Positions 37,401 to 45,806 of a stretch of DNA of 64,000 bases are shown one piece after another. This DNA comes from Luteolibacter rhizosphaerae. GTDB lineage: Bacteria > Verrucomicrobiota > Verrucomicrobiia > Verrucomicrobiales > Akkermansiaceae. A program made the translations under genes and the position numbers. Below the pieces are notes generated by a model, which saw only the letters and a list, made by a program, of their open reading frames with translations, was not told the DNA's origin and made no database searches. The stretch is from positions 248,001-312,000 of the forward strand of contig NZ_JAPDDR010000003.1 in NCBI RefSeq assembly GCF_025950095.1. Direction: 5' to 3'. Every line of letters starts with the position of its first letter. The first letter of the stretch is position 1.

Positions 37401-37631
37401 GTTGAGCTTGGCCATCGCCTTCGCCTCCGTCTCGAAGGAGGCCACGAAGGCGGCATCCTCCCCGAGCTCCCGCGGCAGGATCTTGATCGCCACATCCCGA
37501 TCCAGACGGCGCTGCTGCGCCTTGTACACGGCACCCATCCCGCCCTTCGCGATGAAGGCCTCAAATTCATAAGCCGGCAGCAGGGCTGCCATGGCTTCCA
37601 GGGTGGGTGCTTCGAAGTTATCCAAACTCAT
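34482..37631 (-). CDS. Membrane Ser/Thr protein kinase with two extracytoplasmic C-type-lectin-like domains
   Basis: A 1049-residue protein. The kinase (about 20-285) is complete: KGGMGAVYKAQ loop, VAIKIL Lys, HRDIKPANILL catalytic loop, DFGLA and GTPGYVAPE. A Pro/Ser-rich linker leads to one membrane helix (about 318-338, VKGLVMLAIAIVIGAVVW). The outside part has two C-type-lectin-like domains, about 425-542 and 579-685, each with a GLWIGA or FWLGGT core and a W-x-W motif, then a helical region and two similar beta modules (about 877-965 and 969-1049) with FRDDGTL / FNADGTA and GTWKL. It probably senses a ligand such as a glycan outside and signals by phosphorylation inside. It is the third of three tandem paralogues on this strand. 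Confidence 0.9.
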   Translation of the reverse strand: MSLDNFEAPTLEAMAALLPAYEFEAFIAKGGMGAVYKAQQRRLDRDVAIKILPRELGEDAAFVASFETEAKAMAKLNHPNLIGVYDYGEVDGMPYIVMEYVNGKSLFYSAQNLKVDPGQAVGIVKGICDGLAHAHENGVIHRDIKPANILLTPRAVPKIGDFGLARPVDSDGAGLVMGTPGYVAPEVLHHPEQADRRSDLFALGVVLYELLIGRCPPYEGIIPPSKLAGCDTTLDRICEKAMNPVADLRYQTAEEMSADLEAWLRRPFSPLGQPLPAALPQQAPGGPRRNVPATSDYLSSPAPRRTATRASSSSAGAVKGLVMLAIAIVIGAVVWSKVNAIKKANADIKRAVSEVEKAFTPSEDRVIPAERDTKRSTSADPAKREDKPEKKKPAPIVREESPLKALSRLQRRLVSGERGEMPYGSVALGDTHFMVVPAPMSWGAASTFAAEHGAHLFVAKTEEDLGKLQLLMPAAEGGAEAGLWIGAGSSGEDLWSWVDGTPWQETLKPEGEGPYVILDSKGGLQAREPGDRYPFAIQWRADGTNPAALEEVLKRTGESISAGVPVYPPGTLQHSGGRIYIASVPGSYTVASGLAESAGGRLMSLPTEEASLWLNEHLPGDSDDGFWLGGTRDEEAWSWASGEDWGYTRWTDDTQDGQPGGRLKLMPGAGWVNVYPAARSSGFVIQWPSKPVKAKPSAAPVIVDMKLPPDLADLETKAKDLLANLGKDRDKELAANAKTFHWDLDTWLNDLSKNEVSAWKRDVNLLKQSVRNNRVPAKIPGDGSFRMSDQMRKVVSYCADKQAAIDASFNAKAARIRDSYVTRVKAAAETATPELKPTLERRITVAGDLEKWVATLGVQGEKASALASGGGGLKVLVGVWVWQAKDLFTFRDDGTLTRRNGGNPGTWKLKSSDDSGSHFDLTWDEDWTIEATVAPDGQTLEGKNPTGEVVRGLKIPPATVAGGEDKFIGAWAFDNGQAIYIFNADGTAATLRDQGTWKLESDGDGQRTYAIKWVNWATVDRLIMGEDTNKLAGENTEGGKLSGKRLLPE

Positions 37632-37737
37632 CGGAGGAGATGCAGACGCGGCATATCACAAGGCCGCGGGGCTGGCGATTGGAACCCTGACGCCAAATTC
37701 ACAATTCCCCGCCCGATCCCGCGTTTTCGCGGGCGCC

Positions 37738-40428
37738 TCACTCCTCGATGCGCTCGCCGGAGATCTTGGCGCCGTGGTTATTGGTACCCTTGAAGCTATC
37801 GCCGTTCTTGGCCAGCGTGAAGGTATCGGTGTAGCCGGAGCCCCAGCGCACGGTATAGGTCCGGGTGCCGCCTTCTTCGGAATCGAGCGTCCACTTGCCG
37901 CCGTCGTTGCCCTTCGAGACCGTGGAATCCGAGCGGAAGATCGCCTTGGCATTCCCCCACTGCCAAGCATCCACGATCGGGTCACTGCCCTTGAGGATGC
38001 GCCAAGCCGTGATGGTGTTACCGATCTGGTTCTTGCCGTTCATTTTGTTGCCATCGGCGGAAACCGTCACGACATCCACCCAGCGACCGTTGTTCCACGA
38101 GAACTGATAGCTGTCGGAGCCCGGCTCCTCGCGCTTCCACTCGCCCTTGTTCTTGTTGGTCTCGTTGAAGAGCGAGCCATCCGGCCGGATGATCACGATA
38201 TCCGCGCTCATCCAGACCCAGCGTCCGCTCAGGTCGAGTTCGGCCCCGTCGATAGCCGCGGAAGCCTCCATCACCTCTTCCTCTTCTTCACCGGCCTCTT
38301 CACCCTTCACGAAGGAAACCCAGCCCTTCAGCTCGGCCGCCTTTTTCACCCGGGCTTCCGCCGCCTTGGCGGCTTTGGGATTCCCGGCAAGACTCTTCGC
38401 TCGGTCTGCCATGCGCGCGGCGTAAGAGGTGCGGGCGCGCTCCGCCTTCGAGTCGAAGTCGGCATCGATCTCCTTCTGTTTCGCTGCGGCACGCTTGGCC
38501 AAATCTTCCATTTTCGGGGAAAGGCGCACGCCGCTATCGGGACCGATTTTATCCGGCACCCGGTTCTCCTTCACCAACGTCTTGAGGAGCGTGACATCCC
38601 GGTTCCAAGTGGCCTGGTCGTTTTTGCTCAGATCTTTGTGCCAGGAGTCGATACCCCAGGTGAAGCTCTTGGCGTTCTCCGCCAGCTTCTTGGAGCGCTC
38701 TTCGTCGAGCTTGGCCAGGTAGTCCTTCGCGATCTTGTCGAGGCTGGCGATCTCCTCCGGAAGATCCTCCGTGGAAAGTGCATCGTCTTCCGCCGCGTCC
38801 TTCGATCCGGATGCGTCCTTGCCGGAGTTCTCACCGGCATTCACCAGCGCATCCGGAAGCTCGGGAACCGAGGCACCATCCTTGCGCCACTGGATCACGA
38901 AGGGATAGCGGTCCACCCGCTCCCGCATCTGCGGCGCACCCTGTGCGTCCACGATGACATAGACGCCTTCGCCCCCGGGCTTCACGGAGAGCTCCCAAGG
39001 CGAGCCATCCACCCACATCCATGCATCGGCACCGGTCATGCCGGCACCGATCCACAAGCCGGCCTCGGCACCGCTTTCCGCTTCCGGCATCAGGGCCGAC
39101 ACCTTGCGAAGGTCGGCAGGTGTGAGAGCCATGAAGAGCTGCGCCCCGTGCATCGTCGCGAAGGAAGACGCAGCGGTCCAACTAAGCGGGCGCGAGACGA
39201 CCATGAAATAGCGGTCGCCCAGCAGCGTCGCTCCCTTGGGCATCTCCTCGCGATTGCCGCTGGCCAGCTTCTCCCGCAGACGCCCGAGCGATTCCATCGG
39301 GGTCTCGTTGGTCTCCTTCTTGGCGGTCGCGTCGTCGGACTTCGCCTTCTTGTCGGCCTTCGGTTTGGACGAGCCGCTCTTATCATCGGCAGCGGGCGGC
39401 ACCTGCGCCGCGGCTGCTTGGAAACCCGCGGTCTGCGCCTTCTGACCGTTGCTGAACATGGACCAGCCGATGGCCCCGACCGCCACCACAGCCGCCAGAC
39501 CGAGCAAACCTTTCATGCCGCCGGAGGAGCTCTCCGCCTTCGAAGGACGATAGCCACCGCTCATCGCACCCACGCGCCTGATCCGGCCCTTGGGCGCAGC
39601 CGGAGCCGCTGCTGCCGCCGCCGGGTTCGTGGCGCGGCGCATCCAGGCATCCAGATCCGCGGACATTTCTTCCGCGCTCTGGTAGCGCAGGTCCGCGATC
39701 CGGTTCATCGCCTTGTCGCAGATACGGTCGAGCGTCACGTCACAGCCGCAAACCACCGAGGCCGGCGGTTGATAGTCGTACGGCGGGCAGCGCCCGATCA
39801 GAAGTTCATAGAGCACCACGCCAAGTGCGAAGAGATCCGAGCGGCGGTCGGCATGATCCGGGTGATGCAGTACCTCCGGTGCCACATAACCCGGCGTGCC
39901 CATCACGATGCCGGTGCTGTTTCCCGCAGGACGCGCCAGACCGAAGTCGCCGATCTTCGGCGTCACCTTCTCGTTGAGCAGGATGTTCGCCGGCTTGATG
40001 TCGCGATGGATCACGCCGTTCTCGTGCGCGTGGGCAAGGCCGTCGCAGATGCCCTTCACGATCGTGACCGCCTGGATCGGATCGACCGCCATCTGATAAG
40101 CGGAGTGGAACAGCGATTTGCCGTTCACGAACTCCATGACGATATAAGGCATGCCATCGACATCACCGTAATCGTACACGCCGATCAGGTTCGGATGGTT
40201 AAGCCGCGCCATCGCCTTGGCTTCGGTCTCGAAGGATTGGCGGAACTCCGGATCTTCCCCGAGTTCGCGCGGCAGGATCTTGATCGCCACGTCGCGGTCC
40301 AAGCTACGCTGACGCGCTTTATAGACGGCACCCATGCCGCCTTGCGCGATGAAGGCCTCGAAATCATAGGCCGGAAGCAAGGCCGCGAGCATTTCAAGGG
40401 ATGGAGCTTCGAAGGAGTCGGTGCTCAT
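37738..40428 (-). CDS. Membrane Ser/Thr protein kinase with one C-type-lectin-like domain
   Basis: An 896-residue paralogue of the kinase at 34482-37631. The kinase domain (about 20-280) has QGGMGAVYKAR, VAIKIL, HRDIKPANILL, DFGLA and GTPGYVAPE. One membrane helix is at about 304-326 (MKGLLGLAAVVAVGAIGW). Outside are one lectin-like domain (about 398-513, LWIGAGMTGADAWMWVDG), a helical Lys/Glu-rich region and two C-terminal beta modules (about 734-815 and 818-896; GEWKR and GKWTL). Compared with its neighbour it lacks the second lectin domain. The gap to the downstream kinase is 106 bases, so both may share a message. Confidence 0.9.
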   Translation of the reverse strand: MSTDSFEAPSLEMLAALLPAYDFEAFIAQGGMGAVYKARQRSLDRDVAIKILPRELGEDPEFRQSFETEAKAMARLNHPNLIGVYDYGDVDGMPYIVMEFVNGKSLFHSAYQMAVDPIQAVTIVKGICDGLAHAHENGVIHRDIKPANILLNEKVTPKIGDFGLARPAGNSTGIVMGTPGYVAPEVLHHPDHADRRSDLFALGVVLYELLIGRCPPYDYQPPASVVCGCDVTLDRICDKAMNRIADLRYQSAEEMSADLDAWMRRATNPAAAAAAPAAPKGRIRRVGAMSGGYRPSKAESSSGGMKGLLGLAAVVAVGAIGWSMFSNGQKAQTAGFQAAAAQVPPAADDKSGSSKPKADKKAKSDDATAKKETNETPMESLGRLREKLASGNREEMPKGATLLGDRYFMVVSRPLSWTAASSFATMHGAQLFMALTPADLRKVSALMPEAESGAEAGLWIGAGMTGADAWMWVDGSPWELSVKPGGEGVYVIVDAQGAPQMRERVDRYPFVIQWRKDGASVPELPDALVNAGENSGKDASGSKDAAEDDALSTEDLPEEIASLDKIAKDYLAKLDEERSKKLAENAKSFTWGIDSWHKDLSKNDQATWNRDVTLLKTLVKENRVPDKIGPDSGVRLSPKMEDLAKRAAAKQKEIDADFDSKAERARTSYAARMADRAKSLAGNPKAAKAAEARVKKAAELKGWVSFVKGEEAGEEEEEVMEASAAIDGAELDLSGRWVWMSADIVIIRPDGSLFNETNKNKGEWKREEPGSDSYQFSWNNGRWVDVVTVSADGNKMNGKNQIGNTITAWRILKGSDPIVDAWQWGNAKAIFRSDSTVSKGNDGGKWTLDSEEGGTRTYTVRWGSGYTDTFTLAKNGDSFKGTNNHGAKISGERIEE

Positions 40429-40755
40429 GAGGAGGGATAGACGGTGGACTTAACAGAAATTCGCCGGTCGCTGCGATTGTAGAACCGCCGACATTTCATA
40501 ACGCCGACGTACGCAAAACTTGCGCCTTGTTTACGCGTATTTGTACGAGTTGACACATATCGTGACTAATTCTTGGGGGGAATATTCATTTCTTCACGGA
40601 ATCTTCACGTAACCCGCCGCTGCAATCCTACGCGCGTCCCCCGATCAAGGGACACAGGTCCGGGGGGTGGGATCACATGCAAACGAAAGCGCTCCCGAAA
40701 CATCCGGGAGCGCTCTCCGAAAACAATCCGGCACCGCTGCGGTGCCTCTCACCCG
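40429..40755. other. Intergenic region between kinases two and three
   Basis: About 327 bases, richer in A and T than the surroundings, probably the promoter region of the kinase gene at 37738-40428. On the minus strand a TACAAT (near 40477-40482) could be a -10 box, but no convincing -35 pairs with it. The part nearest the third kinase holds that gene's terminator. Confidence 0.45.
40682..40714 (-). terminator. Terminator of the third kinase gene
   Basis: On the minus strand a perfect 10-bp stem AGCGCTCCCG / CGGGAGCGCT with a 7-base loop is followed by TTCGTTT, 42 bases after the stop at 40756. The stem is strong, the T tract is interrupted. Confidence 0.65.
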
Positions 40756-41976
40756 TCACTCGCCCGACGCGGGTTCGGACTCTTCCGCAGGCGGAGCGGC
40801 CGGCTCCTCTTCCTTGGGTGCTTCTTCAGCTTTCGGGGGAGCGGCAGGTGCCGGTGTCGCTTCCGGCTTGGCGGGCGCGGTGCCCGGCTTGGGAGCGACC
40901 GGTGGAGTACCGGGCTTCTGCGCCTCTTCCTTCGGAGCCGGGGGCTTCTCGTGCTCGCGCTTCGCTTCCGCAATCTTGTTCCAGAGGAAGGCCAGCGCCC
41001 CGATCACCACGGCACCGATCAGGATATGCTGCAGCAGTGCCCAATCGGTCCCACCCTTCTTCTTGCGATGCACCACCGGAGCGGGTGCACGACGGCGCGG
41101 CGCGGTGTGGGCGATCGGCACCGGCTGCATCCGTCCGGGCGGCCGCTGCATGGTCCGCAGCGTGGTCGTCTCGCCGAGCTTGTTCGCCCAAGCTTCGAGA
41201 TCGTGCGCCATCTGGTCCACGGTTTCATAGCGCCGCTCCGGATTCGGATCGGTGGCCAGCCTCCAGATCGCGTCCAGGCGTTTGTCGCAATGCACCACGC
41301 TGGAAGGCGGCGGCGAGTCTTCCTCCGACTTCTGGCCGGTCAGCAATTCATAGAGGATCACGCCCACCGCGAAGATATCCGTGCGGCGGTCGCAGTGCTC
41401 GGGATTGTCGTAGATCTCCGGCGCGGTGTAGCCCGGTGTGCCCATGATCAGGCCCGGGCCTTCCGCCCAGTGCGGGCGAGCCAGGCCGAAGTCGCCGATC
41501 TTCGGCACCACCTTCTCGTTGAGCAGGATGTTCGCCGGCTTGATGTCACGGTGGATCACGCCGTTGTCATGCGCGTGAGCCAAGCCGTCGCAAATCCCCT
41601 TCACGATCGCGGCCGCCTGCTCCGGGTCCACCGCCAGATTGTAGGCGGAGTGGTAGAGCGACTTGCCGTTCACATACTCCATCACGATGTAGAGCATGCC
41701 GTCGATCGCGCCGAAGTCGTACACGCCGATCAGGTTCGGGTGGTTCAAGCGGCCCATCGCTTTCGCCTCGGTCTCGAAGGACTGGCGGAAATCGGGATCA
41801 TCCCCCAGCTCGCGCGGCAGCACCTTCACCGCCACATCGCGGTCCAGCGCGATCTGGCGGGCTTTGTACACCGCTCCCATCCCGCCCTGCGCGATGAAGG
41901 CATCGAAACTATAGGCGGGCAGAAGCTGGTTGAGGGCTTCCAGCGTTGGGGCTTCAAAGGACGACTCGGAACTCAT
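40756..41976 (-). CDS. Membrane Ser/Thr protein kinase with short Pro/Ala/Glu-rich tail
   Basis: A 406-residue paralogue of the two larger kinases. The kinase domain (about 20-280) is complete, with QGGMGAVYKAR, VAVKVLP, HRDIKPANILL, DFGLARP and GTPGYTAPE. A membrane helix (about 314-331, HILIGAVVIGALAFLW) is followed by about 75 residues of Lys/Pro/Ala/Glu-rich sequence and no folded sensor domain, unlike its two neighbours. It may act as a partner or a general kinase. The N-terminus SSESSFEAPTLEALNQLLPAY resembles those of the two other kinases, so all three derive from one ancestor. Confidence 0.9.
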   Translation of the reverse strand: MSSESSFEAPTLEALNQLLPAYSFDAFIAQGGMGAVYKARQIALDRDVAVKVLPRELGDDPDFRQSFETEAKAMGRLNHPNLIGVYDFGAIDGMLYIVMEYVNGKSLYHSAYNLAVDPEQAAAIVKGICDGLAHAHDNGVIHRDIKPANILLNEKVVPKIGDFGLARPHWAEGPGLIMGTPGYTAPEIYDNPEHCDRRTDIFAVGVILYELLTGQKSEEDSPPPSSVVHCDKRLDAIWRLATDPNPERRYETVDQMAHDLEAWANKLGETTTLRTMQRPPGRMQPVPIAHTAPRRRAPAPVVHRKKKGGTDWALLQHILIGAVVIGALAFLWNKIAEAKREHEKPPAPKEEAQKPGTPPVAPKPGTAPAKPEATPAPAAPPKAEEAPKEEEPAAPPAEESEPASGE

Positions 41977-42039
41977 CTTAGGCGACTGCGGAAATAGCGG
42001 GCCGGGACCGGCTTGGCCAGTGGAAGACGTGACTTCACG

Positions 42040-43425
42040 CTACAGCGGCGCGTGGTAAACGATCCATTCGGGGACTTTAATGACAAAATTGTAAATCATA
42101 TGCAGCGCGATCGCCGTGGCGAGATTCCCGCTGGCCGCAAAACACAAGGCACAAGCCGCTCCGAAAATGCCCACCGACACCAGCCCGTAGGGCTCGTAGA
42201 AATGCACCACGGCAAACACCGCCGAGGAGAACAAGGTTGCGGCCGGAACCCGGATCCCGTTTGCCAGCGAGCGGAATAGCACCCCGCGATACAGAATCTC
42301 CTCCGCCACCGGAGCAGCCAGACAGGCCGATACCAAAGCAAGCACGAGACCCCACCAGCCTGCCTCGGACGCACTCAGCCCGCCCGTGGGGTCATGGATC
42401 ATCCGCCCCGCGAAGCCCTCCTTGAGACCGAAGTCGATCGCCGTGAGCAGCGCGAAAGTGCCGAAGATCATGAACAGATCCGGCTTCGCGAAAAGCCCCA
42501 GCCGGCTGCTCACATGCCCGCCCCGGCGATACAAAAAGCCCAGCGCCACCAAGGCCGGAAGGAATCGCGTGCCTCCATCCAGCAGGGCCAGCACCGGTGG
42601 CTCGAGGTAGATCGGCTGGCCTCCGAGTTCCCCGGAGATCACCCCGCTCAAAAGACGCTCGAAGCCCACCGCCGCCAAATACGCCAAAAGGAACACTCCC
42701 AGACCAAGATTCGTGGAAATCCGCCCCGGATAGCCCTGCGGTCGAGAGCGCAACGCACGCCCGAAGGCCCGCAGCGTGCGCGGGATAAAAAACACGCCGA
42801 CACCCGCCAGCACCCAGACCGCCCCGCGGCACACCACCGCGCGCAAGGCGAGCTCTCGATTCCGCGAGTCCTCCTCCGCCGTCCGCGGAAGCAGTGCCAC
42901 CGTGGGTGACCCTTGCTCGCCGAAGCCGATCAGATACTGCCGGTCCCACCAAGTGTCCTCCCCATCCGCCACCCGCGCGATGATGGCCCGCGGATCCGGG
43001 GGACCCGGCAGGCGCGGGTCCACGAAAGGCCCCCGCACCGGATTGTTGCCATGGCGGATGGCGTCCAAGATCGCCAGCGCGTACGCGCCTTCCAGATCCA
43101 GAGCGTTTTCGGTGCCCAGAATCGCCAAGGACTGCACCGAGGTCTGGATCGTCTCCTTCAGATCGCCAATGCCAGCCGCCTTCCGCAGCCACGGCGGAAA
43201 CTCCCGGGCCGATTCCGCCAAGCGCAGGTCCCGGTCGATCTTCACCAGCGCCATCCGCGAGGCGTCCTGATCGTACCCCATCTGCTGGCCGAAGTGGTTG
43301 TCCCACAGCCACACTCCCATCAGGAACAGGAGTAGCGCCAAGAACGGCTCCGGCACGCGACGGCGCAGGATCTGACGATAGGGGTTGTCCGCCTTTTTTG
43401 CCGCGCGCGCTTCGATGCACGGCAT
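42040..43425 (-). CDS. CPBP family intramembrane metalloprotease
   Basis: About 461 residues from ATG 43425 (MPCIEARAAKKADN); an in-frame TTG lies at 43452. The N-terminal part has a membrane helix and a soluble domain, followed by several membrane segments. The C-terminal Abi/CPBP domain has the EEILYRG motif with the catalytic Glu pair, then FAVVHF and ALHMIYN, which give the two His motifs. These enzymes cleave prenylated or membrane peptides and in some bacteria give immunity to bacteriocins. A second CPBP protein lies at 48159-49208, on the other side of the two propeller genes. Confidence 0.85.
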   Translation of the reverse strand: MPCIEARAAKKADNPYRQILRRRVPEPFLALLLFLMGVWLWDNHFGQQMGYDQDASRMALVKIDRDLRLAESAREFPPWLRKAAGIGDLKETIQTSVQSLAILGTENALDLEGAYALAILDAIRHGNNPVRGPFVDPRLPGPPDPRAIIARVADGEDTWWDRQYLIGFGEQGSPTVALLPRTAEEDSRNRELALRAVVCRGAVWVLAGVGVFFIPRTLRAFGRALRSRPQGYPGRISTNLGLGVFLLAYLAAVGFERLLSGVISGELGGQPIYLEPPVLALLDGGTRFLPALVALGFLYRRGGHVSSRLGLFAKPDLFMIFGTFALLTAIDFGLKEGFAGRMIHDPTGGLSASEAGWWGLVLALVSACLAAPVAEEILYRGVLFRSLANGIRVPAATLFSSAVFAVVHFYEPYGLVSVGIFGAACALCFAASGNLATAIALHMIYNFVIKVPEWIVYHAPL

Positions 43426-43634
43426 TATCCGGGTTTTTTTGAAAAACCGCAAGTCTCACCGACAATCACGAAATATTAAATAAGGTCCCCTCCCACCACA
43501 AACAGGCTGACTGGCCGGGTTCCGCCCGCCCCTCAGATTTGCCTCAGACTTTTACTTCCACGGGGGCACAAGTTATGCCCTAACTTTATTTGAAGGCCTG
43601 TTTCCCCTTCAGGCCCTGAACCCTCCTTGATCTT

Positions 43635-45791
43635 ATGATCAAAACCCTACCCGCCTTCGGGCGCCCGTCTGCGCACCCGGGTGCATTCACCCGCCGGTCC
43701 CGCGCCCTGCTCGATCTGCGTAACTTCGCGCTATGTTCCAGCGCATGGCCTGCCGCCGCCACGGCCGCCTCCGCCCAAGCGGGCCCCGGCGATTGGGTCG
43801 CTCCTCATCCCTCCGGTGCGTTCCCCGCCGAGATCATGGTGACCTATCCCCTCGGGGTGTATGCCAAGATAGCGGCCGGCTATTACAGTACCCTTCTCCT
43901 CCGGGCGGATGGCAGCCTCATGGCTTCAGGAGGTGCCGCTATTCCCCCACAGGGTCGCACGGGGATCAATGCCATCGTCGCCGGGAGCGGCCATATCGTG
44001 GCGCTCAAGCAGTATGGCGAGGTCGTGGCTTGGGGGAAAAATGATCTCGGTCAGACCACCGTGCCCGTAGCCGCCCAGAGCGGTGTTACCGCCATCGCTG
44101 CCGGATCCAATCACACGGTGGCTCTCAAGAATGGCTGCGTCATTGCATGGGGTGAGCCCTACAGCGGCCAACTCAATGTGCCGGTAGAAGCTGGCTCCGG
44201 TGTCATTGGCATCGCCGCCGGATCCTCCCACACTGCTGTCCTCAAGCAGAATGGCACCGTCCTCGTATGGGGCGGCACACACTTCGTGCGCGCCATACCT
44301 CCGGAAGTACAAGGCCAGACCAAAGCGATCTCCGCCTTGGCCGGCTTCACCCTGGCTCTGAGAAATGACGGCAGCGTCGTGGGCTGGGGCGTCGACGGCC
44401 AACTCACCGTACCGGCGGATTTCCAAAGCGGCATCGTCACGATCGCCGCCGGTGGCCCCAGCCTCGGCCTCAAACAGGATGGCAGCGTCGTCGCTTGGAA
44501 CTCCACCGTCCCGGCTGCCGCGCAGAGCGGCGTCACCGCCATTGCCGCAGGAGCGGGTCACTCCATCGCCCTCAAGCAAGACGGTAGCGTGGTGATATGG
44601 GGCAACTCTAACAACGCCACATTTCCCGCGGGTATCAGCAGCACCGTCATCGACATCACGGAAAGCTCCGCCCACACCATGGCTCTTCGGCAAGACGGCA
44701 CCGTCGTCGGCTGGGGGAGTTCCACGCCCTACAGTCTGATTCCCCTGCCCGCCGCCGCCCAAAGCGGCGTCACCGCTCTCGCCGCGGGTGAGTTTCACAG
44801 CCTCGCCCTCAAGCAGGATGGCAGCGTCTTCGCCTGGGGAAGAAACGATAGCGGCCAAGCCACCGTGCCCTTGGAAGCCCGGAGCAACATCGTGGCCATC
44901 GAAGCCGGACGGGATCACAGCGTCGCCCTCAAGCAAAACGGCGGCGTCGTGGCTTGGGGAAGAAACGAGAACGGCCAAGCCACCGTGCCCTTGGAGGCAC
45001 AGAGCGGGGTCGCGGCCGTCGTCGCGGGCGAGTATCACACCGTGGCCCTCAAGCAGGACGGGACCATCGTCTCCTGGGGTGCCACCTTCAGCGGCCTTGC
45101 CCCGGTACCGGTGGAAGCGCAAAGCGGCGTCTCCGCCATCGCCGGGGGCTGGGCGCACACCTTGGCCCTCAAGAACGGCAAGGTCATCGCCTGGGGCTAC
45201 AATCCTTGGGGCTCAATCTCCGTGCCGGTTGCGGCCCAGAGCGGCGTGGTCGCCATCGCCGCCGGTAACAACATCAGCCTGGCCCTCAAGCAGGACGGCA
45301 GCGTGGTGACCTGGGGCAGGAACGACACCGGAGGCATCACCCCACCGCAGGAAGCGAAGGCCGGGATCAGCCAGATCGCCTGCAGCCCGATGTCCGGGCG
45401 CGCCTACTATCGTCTTAGTACTTCACCTCAACCCTACGTGCGCGACGAAGACGGCGACGGCCTCGGCGACGAGGTGGAAGCCCAACTGGCGGCACTCGGA
45501 TTCGACCCTTACGTGAGCCAGCCGGAAATGGTCGCAGCGCTTTTCGCCGGTGCCAAGCATGCCGGCCTCTACACGACCAGCCAGGTCCAACCCATCTCTC
45601 CCGGCAGACCGCAGATGTCCCGCAACGCGCAAACAGGAAAGTTCAAGCTCAGCTTGGACTGGCGGACCCTCACCCCTCTCGCGGGCGCTCCTCCCTCTCC
45701 TGCAGACGTCTCGGTCAACGGGCTCGGAGACATCGAGTTCCAATTCAGCGGCCCCGCTTCCGCAGCCTTCCTTCACGTGGACGCAGAGTAA
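43635..45791 (+). CDS. Secreted double BLIP-II/RCC1-like propeller protein, first copy
   Basis: A 718-residue protein with a long basic N-terminus and a signal-like stretch ending AAATAASAQA. Residues about 74-595 are fourteen repeats of about 40 residues, for example VTALAAGEFHSLALKQDGSV with an AWG core, closing with TVPLEAQ. This wording (VIAWG, GQTTVP, AQSGV, AIAAG, ALK) is that of BLIP-II, a seven-bladed propeller that inhibits beta-lactamases, and of RCC1. Fourteen blades suggest two seven-bladed propellers. A calcium-type DEDGDGLGDEVE follows, then a C-terminal domain with SPGRPQMSRNAQTGKFKLSL that the next protein shares. It probably binds a protein or glycan at the surface. The next gene starts 15 bases on. 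Confidence 0.85.
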   Translation: MIKTLPAFGRPSAHPGAFTRRSRALLDLRNFALCSSAWPAAATAASAQAGPGDWVAPHPSGAFPAEIMVTYPLGVYAKIAAGYYSTLLLRADGSLMASGGAAIPPQGRTGINAIVAGSGHIVALKQYGEVVAWGKNDLGQTTVPVAAQSGVTAIAAGSNHTVALKNGCVIAWGEPYSGQLNVPVEAGSGVIGIAAGSSHTAVLKQNGTVLVWGGTHFVRAIPPEVQGQTKAISALAGFTLALRNDGSVVGWGVDGQLTVPADFQSGIVTIAAGGPSLGLKQDGSVVAWNSTVPAAAQSGVTAIAAGAGHSIALKQDGSVVIWGNSNNATFPAGISSTVIDITESSAHTMALRQDGTVVGWGSSTPYSLIPLPAAAQSGVTALAAGEFHSLALKQDGSVFAWGRNDSGQATVPLEARSNIVAIEAGRDHSVALKQNGGVVAWGRNENGQATVPLEAQSGVAAVVAGEYHTVALKQDGTIVSWGATFSGLAPVPVEAQSGVSAIAGGWAHTLALKNGKVIAWGYNPWGSISVPVAAQSGVVAIAAGNNISLALKQDGSVVTWGRNDTGGITPPQEAKAGISQIACSPMSGRAYYRLSTSPQPYVRDEDGDGLGDEVEAQLAALGFDPYVSQPEMVAALFAGAKHAGLYTTSQVQPISPGRPQMSRNAQTGKFKLSLDWRTLTPLAGAPPSPADVSVNGLGDIEFQFSGPASAAFLHVDAE
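43854..45420 (+). repeat. Tandem coding repeat, about 120-bp unit, fourteen copies
   Basis: The propeller part of the first copy is built from about 120-bp units with the recurring core CTCAAGCAGGACGGCAGCGT. Units 8 to 10 are the most alike, so amplification there may be recent. The spacing keeps the frame. Confidence 0.8.
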
Positions 45792-45806
45792 ACCCACCCA
45801 CTGGCC

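Noticed and set aside
37591-40440. A 949-codon plus-strand frame over the second kinase
   Set aside because: Antisense to a kinase gene with all catalytic motifs; no domain in the shadow frame.
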